A stretch of 64,000 nucleotides of DNA from Actinomadura luteofluorescens (GTDB lineage: Bacteria > Actinomycetota > Actinomycetes > Streptosporangiales > Streptosporangiaceae): the NCBI RefSeq assembly GCF_013409365.1, contig NZ_JACCBA010000001.1:4216001-4280000 (forward strand). Direction: 5' to 3'. A program made the translations under genes and the position numbers. The notes under the pieces were generated by a model that ran no database searches, was not told the origin of the DNA, and was given only the letters and a program-made list of their open reading frames with translations. This document shows, piece by piece, positions 31,563 through 45,052 of this stretch. The stretch's first letter is position 1. Each line of letters starts with the position of its first letter.

Positions 31563-32985
31563 CGCCACCGATCGAGCGCGCCGCCCGGGACGCCTGGGCG
31601 GCGACGCCGGGGATGCCCGACACCAGGAACGGGCCTCCGCCGGCGAGGTCGCCGGCCACGTGCAGTCGACGATCGGGACGACCTCCGGCGAGGACCCGTC
31701 CCGTGCCGGGGTCGACGGCGAGGCCGCCGTCCGGGTCCAGCACCGCGCCCTCGGCCAGCAGGGACGAGACGAGCGGCTCGGCCGCCCGGGGGACCGCGTG
31801 CGGCGGCGGGTTGACCGCGTTGATCACGATGTCGGCGGCGCGGACGCCCGCCGCGTGCGTGATCTCGAATCCGGACCCCGCCTCGATCTTCTCGATCCCG
31901 GGCAGCACCTCCAGCGCCCCCGCCTCGAACAGCTCCAGCAGCAGCGCGGCGTTGCGGGGCACCATCGGCGAGGCCACGCTCGTGATCGTCCGGAAGTGGC
32001 GGCCGCGGAGCCGCTCCCGGTCACGTGCCCGCAGCAGCCGCCACGCGATCGGACCGGCGGTGTGCGCGGCCTCCTGAACGATCCGGCGGCCGAGCTGCGG
32101 CGCGTCCACCAGGGCGAGCTGCTCGCGCAGGCTCGCCTCAGGGCCCCGTTCCCATGCCGAAGCGATCCAGGCCGCGAGGGCGTCCCAGCTCTCGCCGTGA
32201 TCTGCCAGCTCCCTGCGGATCAGGTCGGTGAACTCCGCCAGCCCGATCGGCCCCTCCAGGGACCGCAGGCGGTCGGGCGCCAGATACCGGAGGCCGGTCG
32301 GAACGGGACGCTGCCAGACGAACGGGAGCGTCCCGCTCCGCGACACCATGCTGATCCTGCCGGTGTGCCCGCGCGCGGCCAGTGACGCCACGATGTCGAC
32401 CGCGGTCAGGCCCGTCCCGATGACCGCCACATCACTTCGGGGCGGGACGTCCGCGAGGGTCCGCCGCAGTGGATACGGGTCGGCGACGAAGCCGGGCGCG
32501 CCCGCCAGCCCGTAGCCGTCGCGGGGAGCGCCCCCGCCGACGCACAGGACGACGCGGTCGGCGGTGTACCGGCGTCCGTCCGCCGTTCGCACGGTTGGGC
32601 GGTCTGCGAGGGACACTCCTGTCACGGCCGCGTCGACGACCTCCGTCCGGGCGAACCGGGCGAGCGCGGCCTCCGCCGTGTCCACCAGGTACCGCCCGTA
32701 CACGGCGCGCGGCGGGATCGGGCGGCCGAGCCGCTCGTCGAGGTGGGTCCCGGCGGGCGCGTCCCCGTCCAGCCAGCGCGCGTAATGCTCCCGGTCCCCC
32801 CACCGGATCGACATGATCTCCGGCGGGGCGTTGACGAGCACGGAGTCCAGGTCCGGCTGGTAGGGACGGCCGTGCCACGGCGGCGTCGCAGGGTCGAAGA
32901 CGGTGACGGACCGGATGTCCGAGGGGTCGAGGGCGTCCAGCAGCGCGACGGCCGCCGCACCCGCCCCGATGATCGCGATGTCCAT
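31549..32985 (-). CDS. FAD/NAD(P)-binding protein (NAD_binding_9 type)
   Basis: 478 aa. Starts MDIAIIGAGAAAVALLDAL, a GxGxxA/G dinucleotide fold; a second, SDVAVIGTGLTAVDIVASL, occurs near residue 200. FVWQRPVPTG and the C-terminal RRLHVAGDLAGGGPFLVSGIPGVAAQ fit the family of adenylate-binding flavoproteins similar to HpyO/CzcO-like proteins. The ATG at 32985 is chosen because the Rossmann strand begins there. Divergent from the LuxR gene; a redox partner is not evident. Confidence 0.85.
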   Translation of the reverse strand: MDIAIIGAGAAAVALLDALDPSDIRSVTVFDPATPPWHGRPYQPDLDSVLVNAPPEIMSIRWGDREHYARWLDGDAPAGTHLDERLGRPIPPRAVYGRYLVDTAEAALARFARTEVVDAAVTGVSLADRPTVRTADGRRYTADRVVLCVGGGAPRDGYGLAGAPGFVADPYPLRRTLADVPPRSDVAVIGTGLTAVDIVASLAARGHTGRISMVSRSGTLPFVWQRPVPTGLRYLAPDRLRSLEGPIGLAEFTDLIRRELADHGESWDALAAWIASAWERGPEASLREQLALVDAPQLGRRIVQEAAHTAGPIAWRLLRARDRERLRGRHFRTITSVASPMVPRNAALLLELFEAGALEVLPGIEKIEAGSGFEITHAAGVRAADIVINAVNPPPHAVPRAAEPLVSSLLAEGAVLDPDGGLAVDPGTGRVLAGGRPDRRLHVAGDLAGGGPFLVSGIPGVAAQASRAARSIGGVRSR

Positions 32986-33067
32986 GCCGCCGAGCCTCGC
33001 CGCCCGGCCGCGCCCGCCCCATCCCCCGCGGGCGAGGGATCGTCCCCGGCCGCGATCCCCCATCTGA

Positions 33068-35599
<2,532 letters not shown>

Positions 35600-35667
35600 C
35601 CTGGCGTTTCCCTTGCGCTCACCCGTTCTCCACCGGGCGTTCGGTGACGGGCGGTAGCGTGCGGTCG

Positions 35668-36510
35668 GTGATCTCTTCCGTCGAGGTGCACGGGCATCGG
35701 GGGGCGCGCGGCCTCCGTCCGGAGAACACCCTGCCCGGCTTCACCCACGCACTCGACCTCGGCGTCGACGTGATCGAGCTGGACGTGGGCCTGTCCTCGG
35801 ACGGCGTGGTCGTCCTCGGCCACGACCAGGTGCTCTCCCCGGCCGTCCTCGCCGACACGGGCCCCGCCTGGCCGGGCGACCCCGCCTACCCTTATCTCGG
35901 CAGGCCCGTCCGCGAACTGTCACTCGCCCAGTTGCGGACGCTCGACGCGGGCCTCAGCTGCGAGTCCGCCCCGATGCCCGGCACCCGCATCCCCACGCTC
36001 GCGGAGGCGTGCGCCCTACTGGCCCCCACCGGCGTCAGGCTCTCCGTCGAACTCAAGACGGACCCGTCCTGGACCGACGAAGAGGTGGAGCTCCTGACGG
36101 CTTCCGTGGCGGCCGTCATGAAGGCCTTCGGCTGCACCGAGCGCTCCCAGCTCCTGGCCTTCGACTGGCGCGTCCTGACCGAGGCCCGCCGCCACTACCC
36201 GGACCTGGGCCGCGTCGCCCTGATGGAACGCAAGACCCTGACCCCGGAGACCGCCTGGCTCGCAGGCCACTCCCCGACCGACCCGGTGGCCGCGGCCCTC
36301 GCCCTGGGCGCCACGGCCGTCTCCCCCGAACACGAGATCACCACCCAAGCCCTGATAGACCAGGCCCACTCAGCGGCCCTCCCGGTCATCGTCTGGACGG
36401 TCAACACCCCCGAGGACATGACCCGCTTCATGACCCAGGGCGTAGACGCGATAGTCACCGACTACCCGGATGTTCTCCAGACCCTCCAAGCACGAACCCC
36501 CGCCGTCTGA
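35668..36510 (+). CDS. Glycerophosphodiester phosphodiesterase
   Basis: 280 aa. TIM-barrel GDPD domain with HGHRGARGLRPENTLPGF (His and Glu-Asn-Thr active-site segment), LGVDVIELDVGLSSDG (metal ligands) and C-terminal VIVWTVNTPEDMTRFMTQGVDAIVTDYPD. Hydrolyses glycerophosphodiesters to glycerol-3-phosphate and an alcohol. GTG at 35668. No signal peptide, so probably cytoplasmic. Two family B repeats follow. Confidence 0.93.
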   Translation: MISSVEVHGHRGARGLRPENTLPGFTHALDLGVDVIELDVGLSSDGVVVLGHDQVLSPAVLADTGPAWPGDPAYPYLGRPVRELSLAQLRTLDAGLSCESAPMPGTRIPTLAEACALLAPTGVRLSVELKTDPSWTDEEVELLTASVAAVMKAFGCTERSQLLAFDWRVLTEARRHYPDLGRVALMERKTLTPETAWLAGHSPTDPVAAALALGATAVSPEHEITTQALIDQAHSAALPVIVWTVNTPEDMTRFMTQGVDAIVTDYPDVLQTLQARTPAV

Positions 36511-36555
36511 CGCACGACGCCCAGCCACCGCCGCAACCCCGCAACAACCTCAAGG

Positions 36556-36708
36556 GCCGCGATCGCGTCCGAAGGCAGGTTCGAGCTTGCGAGAACCTGA
36601 TCGCGCAGCGAGCCGCCAGGCGAGCCGGAGCGATGCCAGCGATCGCCCGCAGTACTCGACGATGGAGGGCCCCCAGGGCCCGAAGGAGGAGAGCACTGCA
36701 ATAAACAC
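36556..36708. repeat. Family B hairpin repeat, copy 1
   Basis: About 150 bp, starting after the GDPD stop. Hairpin 1: caggttc (36576-36582) with gaacctg (36593-36599). Hairpin 2: gggccc (36667-36672) with gggccc (36676-36681), loop cca. It also carries two gcgatcgc palindromes. No coding potential. Confidence 0.9.
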
Positions 36709-36859
36709 GCCGCGATCGCGTCCGAAGGCAGGTTCAAGCGAAGCGAGAACCTGATCGCGCAGCGAGCCGCCAGGCGAGCCGGAGCGATGCCAGCGATCGC
36801 CCGCAGTACTCGACGATGGAGGGCCTTCAAGGCCCGAAGGAGGAGAGAAATGCAAAAAA
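36709..36859. repeat. Family B hairpin repeat, copy 2
   Basis: Tandem with copy 1. Hairpin 1: caggttc (36729-36735) with gaacctg (36747-36753), loop longer by one base. Hairpin 2: gggcct (36821-36826) with aggccc (36830-36835), loop tca, one pair changed from C-G to T-A relative to copy 1. It ends at the corA stop codon. Confidence 0.9.
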
Positions 36860-37945
36860 CTACAACCAGCCGTTGCGGCGGAAGCCTCTGTAGAGGGCGA
36901 AGCAGGCGAGGGAGATGACGCTGAGGATCATGGGGTAGCCGTACTGCCAGCGGGTTTCGGGCATGTGGTCGAAGTTCATGCCGTAGACGCCGGCGATGGC
37001 GGTGGGGACCATGAAGATGGCGCCCCAGGCGGAGATCTTGCGCATGTCCTTGTTGTCGGCGACGGTGACCTGGGTCATGTGCGCCTGGAGGATGGGGTTG
37101 AGGAGTTCGTCGTAGGACTCGACCTGCTCGCGGACGCGGGTGAGGTGGTCTTCGACGTCGCGGAGGTATTCCTTGATCTCGGCGGGGACGAAGCGGCGTC
37201 CGGTGAGGTTGCGCAGGGGGCCGGCGAGGGGGCCGACGGCGCGCTTGAGCTGGATGACTTCGCGCTTGAGACGGTAGATGCGGCGGGACTCGTCGGTGCG
37301 CTCGGGGGAGAAGACGGCCTCTTCGACCTCGTCGATGTCCTCCATGACGGCGTCGGCGACGCCGACGTAGCCGTCCACGACGCGGTCGGTGACGGCGTGC
37401 AGGACGGCGGCGGGGCCGTGGGCGAGGCGGGCGGGGTCCTTTTCGAGGTCGCGGCGGACGGGGCCGAGGGCGCCGTGGGCGCCGTGCCGGACGGTGACGA
37501 CGAAGTCGGGGCCGCAGAACAGCATGATCTCGCCGGTTTCGACGACTTCGGCGCCGCCGGGGCCGCTGGAGACGTAGCCGACGGTCTTCATGACGACGAA
37601 GTGGACGTCGTCGTAGCGTTCGAGCTTGGGGCGCTGGTGGGCGTGGATGGCGTCCTCGACGGCGAGGGGGTGCAGGCCGAAGACCTCGGCGAGGTCGGAG
37701 AGTTCGCCGGCGGACGGCTCGTGGAGGCCGACCCAGACGAAGCCGGCGCTGTCGCCTTCGGGGACGAGCCGGCCGTCACGGACGAGGCGGACGGCGTCGG
37801 CGACCGTGGCGGTGCAGACGCGGTGGCCGTCGATGTAGGCGGCCCAGTCGATGACGGCGGAATCGCGGTTCGCAGCCTGCACGCCGCTGGGGCGGCCGCG
37901 CGTCTTGAACAGCGCGCGGCTGGGGCGGACTCGTGTCATGGCCAT
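36860..37945 (-). CDS. corA: CorA-family magnesium/cobalt transporter
   Basis: 361 aa. A cytoplasmic funnel domain (about 1-290) is followed by two C-terminal membrane helices and the pore signature YGMNF in AIAGVYGMNFDHMPE. Pentameric Mg2+ channel in known members. The ATG at 37945 has GGAG eight bases upstream; an ATG at 37939 is an alternative. Convergent with the GDPD gene across the family B repeats. Confidence 0.95.
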   Translation of the reverse strand: MAMTRVRPSRALFKTRGRPSGVQAANRDSAVIDWAAYIDGHRVCTATVADAVRLVRDGRLVPEGDSAGFVWVGLHEPSAGELSDLAEVFGLHPLAVEDAIHAHQRPKLERYDDVHFVVMKTVGYVSSGPGGAEVVETGEIMLFCGPDFVVTVRHGAHGALGPVRRDLEKDPARLAHGPAAVLHAVTDRVVDGYVGVADAVMEDIDEVEEAVFSPERTDESRRIYRLKREVIQLKRAVGPLAGPLRNLTGRRFVPAEIKEYLRDVEDHLTRVREQVESYDELLNPILQAHMTQVTVADNKDMRKISAWGAIFMVPTAIAGVYGMNFDHMPETRWQYGYPMILSVISLACFALYRGFRRNGWL

Positions 37946-38315
37946 GGGAGGTGCTCCTAACCCGCCGGCCACGCACGCAGTGCGCGCTCAACCCAGGCTG
38001 GTCAGCGAAGGGAGCGCGCGAGGGCGTCGGCCGGGCGCCAGATGGAGGCGGACGGTGGAACAGTCCTGCTCGGACTGTGAGGGTTCTCCGGCGAACTGCA
38101 AGTATCACCAGGACTCATCCCGACCACCTCCTTTCGGGCACCTCGACGCCGGGCGGTCAAGCCCGTGGCAGCCTACCAGCCGATATGTAGGACGCCGCCC
38201 GTATCGGTGAGGTTCACACATCCCCGGTGTGATGGCGGCCTCACCCCGCTGCATGCCCCTTCGCGCAAGGGTTATGCGCGCCCTGCGGGCGGCGGGGGAC
38301 CAGTAAGCTCGCGAC
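37946..38315. other. Divergent corA-purD intergenic region
   Basis: 370 bases without a convincing gene. Contains a perfect 7-bp hairpin acagtcc/ggactgt (38060-38078) and cacac/gtgtg around 38217-38233. An open frame crossing it contains CSDCEGSPANCKY but its start lies inside corA, so I do not call it. Promoters for both flanking genes must be here; I could not identify hexamers. Confidence 0.5.
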
Positions 38316-39566
38316 GTGCGAGTACTCGTCCTTGGATCGGGTGGCCGCGAGCATGCGCTCGCCCGCGCCCTGCACCGTGACCCTGCCGTCACCGCCCTCC
38401 ACTGCGCCCCGGGCAATCCGGGCACGGCAGAGATCGCGGACAACCACCAGCTCGATCCGACGAACCGCACGGCGGTGGTGGAACTGGCCGCGCGGCTCCG
38501 GGTGAGCCTGGTCGTCATCGGCCCGGAGGCCGTGCTCGTGGCCGGGGTCGGCGACGCCCTGCGCAAGGCCGGCATCCCCTGCTTCGGGCCTGACCGGGCC
38601 GCCGCGAAGATCGAGGCGTCCAAGGCGTTCGCCAAGGAGGTCATGGCCGCGGCGGGGGTGCCGACCGCCGACTCGCGGGTGTGCGAGTCGAGCGGGCAGG
38701 CCGAGGAGGCCCTCGACGCCTTCGGCCCGCCGTACGTGGTGAAGGACGACGGGCTCGCGGCCGGGAAGGGCGTGGTCGTCACCGAGAGCCGCGAGGAGGC
38801 GCTGCGGCACGCCGACGCGTGCGACCGCGTCGTGGTCGAGGAGTACCTGGACGGTCCCGAGGTCTCCCTGTTCGCGCTGTGCGACGGGCAGCACGCGGTC
38901 GCGCTGCTGCCGGCGCAGGACTTCAAGCGCGCCTACGACGGCGACGAGGGCCCGAACACCGGCGGAATGGGCGCCTACACGCCGCTGCCGTGGGCGCCGC
39001 CCGAACTGGTGGACGAGGTCATGGCCACGGTCGTCCAGCCCACCGTGGACGAGCTGCGCCGACGTGAGACCCCGTACGTCGGTGTCCTGTACGCCGGGCT
39101 CGCGCTGACGTCCAGGGGCGTGCGAGTGGTGGAGTTCAACGCGCGGTTCGGCGACCCCGAGACCCAGGTGGTGCTGGACCGCCTGGACACCCCGGTCGCC
39201 ACGCTGCTCCAGGCCTGCGCGATCGGCGGGCTCGACCCGGACCTGCGCCTCGAATGGCGGCCGGGCGCGGCCGTCACGGTGGTCGTGGCCGCCGAGGGCT
39301 ATCCGGCCGCCCCGGCGAAGGGCGACGAGATCACCGGCCTGGAGGAGGCCGGCGCGGTCGAGGGCGCCTACGTCCTGCACGCGGGGACCGCGCTCGGCGG
39401 CGAGGGGCAGCCCGTCGCGAGCGGCGGGCGGGTCCTCAACGTCGTCGGCACCGGGCCCGACCTCGCCGCGGCCCGCGCCGCCGCCTACGAGGCCGTGTCC
39501 AGGATCGGCCTGCGCGGCTCCCACCACCGGACCGACATCGCGCTGAAGGCGATCTCCGTGCCATGA
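38316..39566 (+). CDS. purD: Phosphoribosylamine-glycine ligase (GAR synthetase)
   Basis: 416 aa. Joins phosphoribosylamine and glycine with ATP in de novo purine synthesis. ATP-grasp enzyme: N-domain MRVLVLGSGGREHALARAL, AGKGVVVT loop, EEYLDGPEVSLFALCDG, NTGGMGAYTPLP and VVEFNARFGDPETQVVL. GTG at 38316, typical for this organism. Followed by ltrA after 34 bases. Normal length. Confidence 0.98.
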   Translation: MRVLVLGSGGREHALARALHRDPAVTALHCAPGNPGTAEIADNHQLDPTNRTAVVELAARLRVSLVVIGPEAVLVAGVGDALRKAGIPCFGPDRAAAKIEASKAFAKEVMAAAGVPTADSRVCESSGQAEEALDAFGPPYVVKDDGLAAGKGVVVTESREEALRHADACDRVVVEEYLDGPEVSLFALCDGQHAVALLPAQDFKRAYDGDEGPNTGGMGAYTPLPWAPPELVDEVMATVVQPTVDELRRRETPYVGVLYAGLALTSRGVRVVEFNARFGDPETQVVLDRLDTPVATLLQACAIGGLDPDLRLEWRPGAAVTVVVAAEGYPAAPAKGDEITGLEEAGAVEGAYVLHAGTALGGEGQPVASGGRVLNVVGTGPDLAAARAAAYEAVSRIGLRGSHHRTDIALKAISVP

Positions 39567-39600
39567 TTACCTGATTACATCGATACAAGGCGGGTCAGGC

Positions 39601-40738
39601 ATGGCATCCCCTTCCGTGCCGGCGGGCGGAGAGGTCTACCGCGTCACGACGCTGGAGCTCTTCTTCGACCTGGTGTTCGTGTTCGCGGTGACCCAGCTCA
39701 GCCACGTGCTGGTCAAGGAACTGAACGCGCTGGGCCTGGTCCAGGTCGTGCTGATGTTCGGCGTCCTGTGGTGGATGTACGGCGGCTACGCCTGGCTGAC
39801 CAACACCCTCACGCCCACGACGGCGGGGCGGCGCCTGATGCTCCTGGTCGGGATGGGCGGGTTCTTCATGGTGGCCCTGGCCACCCCGACGGCGTTCAAG
39901 GGCGGCGGCGTGCTCTGGGGCTTCGGGTACCTGGTGCTGGTGCTCGCCCATGTGACGCTGTACGCGCAGGGCAATCCGAACATCCTGCGCGTCCTGCCGG
40001 CCAACCTGCTCGCGGCCGTCCTGATCATCATCGCGGGGGTCCTCGACCACGGACCGGCCGTGTACGTGCTGTGGACGCTCGCGCTCGTCGTCCCGATCGT
40101 CCAGCCGTACATCGTCTCGCCGGGCGGGCTGTTCACCATCCAGCCCGCGCACATCGTCGAGCGGCACGGGCTGCTCGTCATGATCACGATCGGCGAGTCG
40201 GTGATCGCGGTCGGGGCGGGCGCCGAGCACGCGCACCTGGACCCGGGCCTCGTCGTCGCCGTGCTGCTCGGGCTGGCGCTCGCCGCCGCCGTCTGGTGGA
40301 GCTACTTCGCCAGGGACGACGAGCGCGCCGAGGAGTCGCTGACCGCCGCCGACGACGTGCGCCGCACGCAGATGACGATGTTCGGCTACTTCTACGCCCA
40401 CATCCCGCTGGTCGTCGGGATCATCGTCGCGGCGGCCGGCATGGGGCAGGCCGTCGGGCACGCCTGGGACGGCCTGCACACCGGTCCCGCGCTCGCGCTG
40501 GCCGGCGGCGTCGCGCTCTACCTGGCGGGCGACGTGGCGTTCCGCCGGACCGTCCGCATCGGGCCGTCCCGCATCCGGCTCGGCGCCGCCGCCGCCGCAC
40601 TCGCGGTCACCCCGCTCGGCCTCTGGGTGGCCGCCGCCGAGATCGCCGCGCTGGTCCTGGTGATCGCCGCCGCGCTGGCGCTCGAACACGCGGCGACCCG
40701 GCCGGACGCGCCGGTTCCCGGCCTGGGACAATCGTCGG

Positions 40739-40746
<8 letters not shown>
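39601..40746 (+). CDS. Low-temperature-requirement A (LtrA)-family membrane protein
   Basis: 381 aa. About 10-12 hydrophobic helices and the LtrA start TLELFFDLVFVFAVTQLSHVL, with MITIGESVIAVG later. First described in Listeria; molecular function is unknown. ATG at 39601. Its last eight bases overlap the purB start, so the two are translationally coupled. This arrangement places an unrelated membrane protein inside a purine gene run. Confidence 0.9.
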
Positions 40747-42049
<1,303 letters not shown>

Positions 42050-42057
42050 GAGGGGCC

Positions 42058-42846
42058 GTGCAGGGGACCCTGACCGAGCTGAACGCCTACCCGCTCAAGA
42101 GCGGCGGCGGGACCGCGCTGCGCGGCGCCGAGCTGACCGAGCGCGGCCTGCCGTTCGACCGCGAGTTCATGCTGGTCACCCCCGAAGGCCGCTTCCTGTC
42201 CCAGCGCGACCACGCCCGGATGGCGCTGATGCGCCCGTCCTACGACGGGACGGTCCTCACGGTGGACGCCCCCGGCGCCCCGCGGCTCGTCCACAAGGCC
42301 ACGGACGAGGGCGAGGTGCGGGAGGTCTCGGTCCAGCGGTCGCAGTGCCGGGGCGTCGACCAGGGCGACGAGGCGGCGGCCTGGTTCGGCGACCTGCTCG
42401 GCGCCGGCTGCCGCCTCGTGCGCTTCACCGGCGCGCGCCCCACGGCCCGGGGCGGCGGCGAGGTCATGTTCGCCGACGGCTACCCGCTGCTGGTCATCTC
42501 CGCCGAGTCCCTCGCCGACCTCAACGCGCGGCTGGACGAGCCGCTCCCGATGAACCGGTTCCGCCCGTCCCTCGTCGTCGAGGGCCTCGGCCCCTACGGC
42601 GAGGACGAGGTGCGCCTGCTGCGCGTCGGCGAGGCCGTCATCGAGATGGTCAAGCCCTGCACCCGCTGCGTCATCACCACCACCGACCAGCGGACCGCCG
42701 AGCGCGGCCGCGAGCCGCTGCGGACGCTCGCCTCCTACCGCACCCGCGACCGCGGCATCCAGTTCGGCCAGAACTGCGTCCCGCGCGTCCTCGGCACGCT
42801 CAGGGTGGGGGATCCGGTGGAGGTCGTCGAGGCCCGCACCCCCTGA
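42058..42846 (+). CDS. MOSC-domain protein (YcbX/mARC-like)
   Basis: 262 aa. MOSC N-terminal beta-barrel (LNAYPLKSGGGTAL, GLPFDREFMLVTPEG), then the MOSC domain with EMVKPCTRCVITTTDQ, where the conserved Cys is the expected molybdenum-cofactor ligand. No ferredoxin domain, unlike YcbX. Such enzymes reduce N-hydroxylated compounds; partner reductase not present. GTG at 42058, after a GGAGG site. Confidence 0.9.
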   Translation: MQGTLTELNAYPLKSGGGTALRGAELTERGLPFDREFMLVTPEGRFLSQRDHARMALMRPSYDGTVLTVDAPGAPRLVHKATDEGEVREVSVQRSQCRGVDQGDEAAAWFGDLLGAGCRLVRFTGARPTARGGGEVMFADGYPLLVISAESLADLNARLDEPLPMNRFRPSLVVEGLGPYGEDEVRLLRVGEAVIEMVKPCTRCVITTTDQRTAERGREPLRTLASYRTRDRGIQFGQNCVPRVLGTLRVGDPVEVVEARTP

Positions 42847-42862
42847 TGATCTTCAAAACCCC

Positions 42863-42912
42863 GGCGGCGGGGGCCCGCCGCCCCTAGGCTCCCCCTGGGA
42901 ATTTTCCCAGGG
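42863..42912. terminator. Two consecutive hairpins between MOSC gene and murA
   Basis: ggcggcggg (42863-42871) with cccgccgcc (42874-42882), loop gg, is a likely terminator. A second near-palindrome ccctgggaa/ttcccaggg (42893-42912) follows. The 263-base gap to murA holds no gene I can support. Confidence 0.65.
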
Positions 42913-43109
42913 AACGCGAACCTTTGGCGTGTTCCGGAAGTCTCAACGAGCAGACTGACGCCCGCGGGGCCCGGGCCGGACGCCACACCTCCGGCCCGAT
43001 GGTTTACTGGGGTCGCGTCGGCAGCGGGGGGACACCGTCAGGCACGCTCGGCCCTCGTGCTCCCAACTGGATCGCACACGCAACCGCACCCGAGAGGAAG
43101 TTAGGCGGC

Positions 43110-44402
43110 ATGAGCATGGGCCACGAGGTTCGCTACCGCATGCGCGGCGGCCGGCAGCTGCACGGCACGGTCTTCATCCAGGGGGCGAAGAACGCCGTCC
43201 TGCCGATGATCGGCGCCTCGCTGATGGCCTCCCGGGGACGCACCGTGCTGCGCAACGTCCCGATCATCGAGGACGTGCGGCGGGCGGTGGAGCTGGCCCG
43301 GGCCATCGGCGCCAAGGCCGAGCTGCACGAGACCGAGCGCACGCTGGTGATCGACGCCTCGACGCTGAGCAGCCCCGTGCTGCCCGCCGAGATCGCGTCC
43401 CGGTTCCGCGGCTCGTTCCTGTTCGTCCCGGCGCTGCTGCACCGCCTCGGCGAGGCGGTCATCGAGGGCGTCGGCGGCTGCAACCTCGGCAGCCGCAACC
43501 TGGACTTCCACTACAACGGCTTCAAGCGGATGGGCGCCACGGTCACCGAGCACGTGGCCGACAACGGCGACGGCATCATCCACATCAAGGCCGGCGACCT
43601 GCGCGGCGGCACGCTCTACTGCGACACCCCCTCGCACACCGGCACCGAGAACCTGATCATGGCGGCGGCGCTGGCGCACGGCACCACGCTGATCAAGAAC
43701 GCGGCGCTGGAGCCGGAGGTGCTGGACAACATCGCCATCCTCCAGGCGATGGGCGCCCGGATCAGCGGCGGCGGCACCGGGTTCATCACGGTCGAGGGCG
43801 TCGACGAGCTGACCGCCGTCGAGCACACTGTGATGCCCGACCGGATCGACGCCGGCGTGTTCGTGATGGCCGCCGCGATCACCGGCGGCGACCTCAGCCT
43901 CGTCGGCGCCTCGCTGGAGCACCTCGGCGTCGCGGCCGACAAGCTGGAGCAGATGGGCGTGGAGTTCCACCAGCAGGGCGCCGTCCTGCAGGTGCGCCGC
44001 GACCGCACGCTCCGCCCGATCAACGTCATCACCGACGAGTACCCGGGCTTCGCCACCGACCTGCAGTCGCCGATCATGGCGGTGTCCTGCCTGGCCGAGG
44101 GCCCGTCCTACATCTACGAGCGGATCTTCGACGGCCGGTTCAAGCTGGCCGGGGAGCTGGCGAAGATGGGCGCCGACATCGAGGTGGACGGCAACCGCGC
44201 GAAGGTCAACGGCCCGCGCGGCCTGCGCGGCGCCGAGGTCGAGGCGCACGACCTGCGCTGCGGCAGCGCGCTGGTGCTGGCCGGCCTCGCCGCCGAGGGC
44301 GAGACCACCATCACCTCCGCCTACTACCTCGACCGCGGGCACGCGCACACGGCCGAGCGCCTCTCCCAACTCGGCGCCGAGATCGTCCGGGAAGTCGGCT
44401 AG
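43110..44402 (+). CDS. murA: UDP-N-acetylglucosamine 1-carboxyvinyltransferase
   Basis: 430 aa. Adds enolpyruvate to UDP-GlcNAc, the first committed step of peptidoglycan synthesis. Contains GAKNAVLP (Lys/Asn of the active site), GGCNLGSRNLDFH (the catalytic loop with Cys retained), MPDRIDAGVFVMAAA (catalytic Asp) and TDLQSPIMAV. Cys is the residue alkylated by fosfomycin and replaced by Asp in mycobacteria, so this enzyme should be fosfomycin-sensitive; that is inference. ATG at 43110 with GAGAGGAAG upstream. Confidence 0.96.
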   Translation: MSMGHEVRYRMRGGRQLHGTVFIQGAKNAVLPMIGASLMASRGRTVLRNVPIIEDVRRAVELARAIGAKAELHETERTLVIDASTLSSPVLPAEIASRFRGSFLFVPALLHRLGEAVIEGVGGCNLGSRNLDFHYNGFKRMGATVTEHVADNGDGIIHIKAGDLRGGTLYCDTPSHTGTENLIMAAALAHGTTLIKNAALEPEVLDNIAILQAMGARISGGGTGFITVEGVDELTAVEHTVMPDRIDAGVFVMAAAITGGDLSLVGASLEHLGVAADKLEQMGVEFHQQGAVLQVRRDRTLRPINVITDEYPGFATDLQSPIMAVSCLAEGPSYIYERIFDGRFKLAGELAKMGADIEVDGNRAKVNGPRGLRGAEVEAHDLRCGSALVLAGLAAEGETTITSAYYLDRGHAHTAERLSQLGAEIVREVG

Positions 44403-44521
44403 ATCCCGCGGCGCCGCCCGTCCCGGGTCGCCGTGCGCCGATCGGCCGAATGTGGCCTTAGGCCTGACCAACTCCTGGTTGATCCCTGACGGACCGAGTA
44501 ACGGCCGGCGGCAAATCCGTT

Positions 44522-44555
44522 GAGCCGTGCGTTACCGCCTGGTTACGCACGGCTC
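44522..44555 (+). terminator. Probable murA terminator
   Basis: Perfect 11-bp stem gagccgtgcgt / acgcacggctc with a 12-base loop, 120 bases after the murA stop. No clear U-tract. Confidence 0.6.
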
Positions 44556-44828
44556 GGACGGACCTTCCTTACCACGCGAAGCTTGACTCTCTGACCTGCG
44601 AAGTCATGCGTGGAACGGTCCGAATCGACCGGACCGTAACGCGGTAAAAAATCACCGGCGACCCCCGGCCGCGCGGTCTGGACGGATCACTCGTCTTTCC
44701 GGAGCAGGTGAGATCGGGTCGCCGGATTTCGGCCCTCGCGTAAACCAAACGGACGCCGCAGGGGTCCCTCCAGTACGTAGGAGCGTCAGGAAGGGACCCC
44801 CGCCGTGATTTCGGGTCTTGTTTTTCAA

Positions 44829-44844
44829 CTTCGGACATCCGAAG
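44829..44844. promoter_or_regulatory. Perfect palindrome cttcggacatccgaag, operator-like
   Basis: 7-bp arms separated by ca, preceded by a T-run (tttttcaa). It lies 345 bases before the regulator gene start and could bind that regulator; not testable from sequence alone. Confidence 0.45.
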
Positions 44845-44982
44845 ATGCAGGATCAAGGCTGGCCGATTGGTGACAAATTACTGACCAGGGGGTCGCGTAG
44901 GTTACTTTTTCGCCGCACTCTTGATTCGATTTCGCGTCTGGGTGTCACATCATGTAGCCCTGACCCGATCTGCCAGCTAGAA

Positions 44983-45052
44983 GGAGATCTCCTCCGCTTC
45001 GCCGAAGCGGATGGGAGCTCGGGCAAGAAGGCCCACCTCCGCTTTCCGGAGG
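44983..45052 (+). promoter_or_regulatory. Candidate structured 5' leader
   Basis: Three palindromes in a row: ggagatctcc (44983-44992), ccgcttc-gcc-gaagcgg (44994-45010) and cctccg-ctttc-cggagg (45036-45052). They sit about 140 bases before the start of the downstream gene. They resemble no riboswitch I know. Confidence 0.45.

Noticed and set aside
36556..36859. tRNA-like element (ggttcgag motif)
   Set aside because: No acceptor stem, anticodon arm or CCA-compatible fold around it.
37851..38210. Cys-containing forward frame in the corA-purD gap
   Set aside because: Its start lies inside corA antisense and no ribosome-binding site or known family was seen.
44569..44856. 95-codon reverse open frame after murA
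   Set aside because: Weak codon bias, no ribosome-binding site, lies in A/T-richer region with hairpins.
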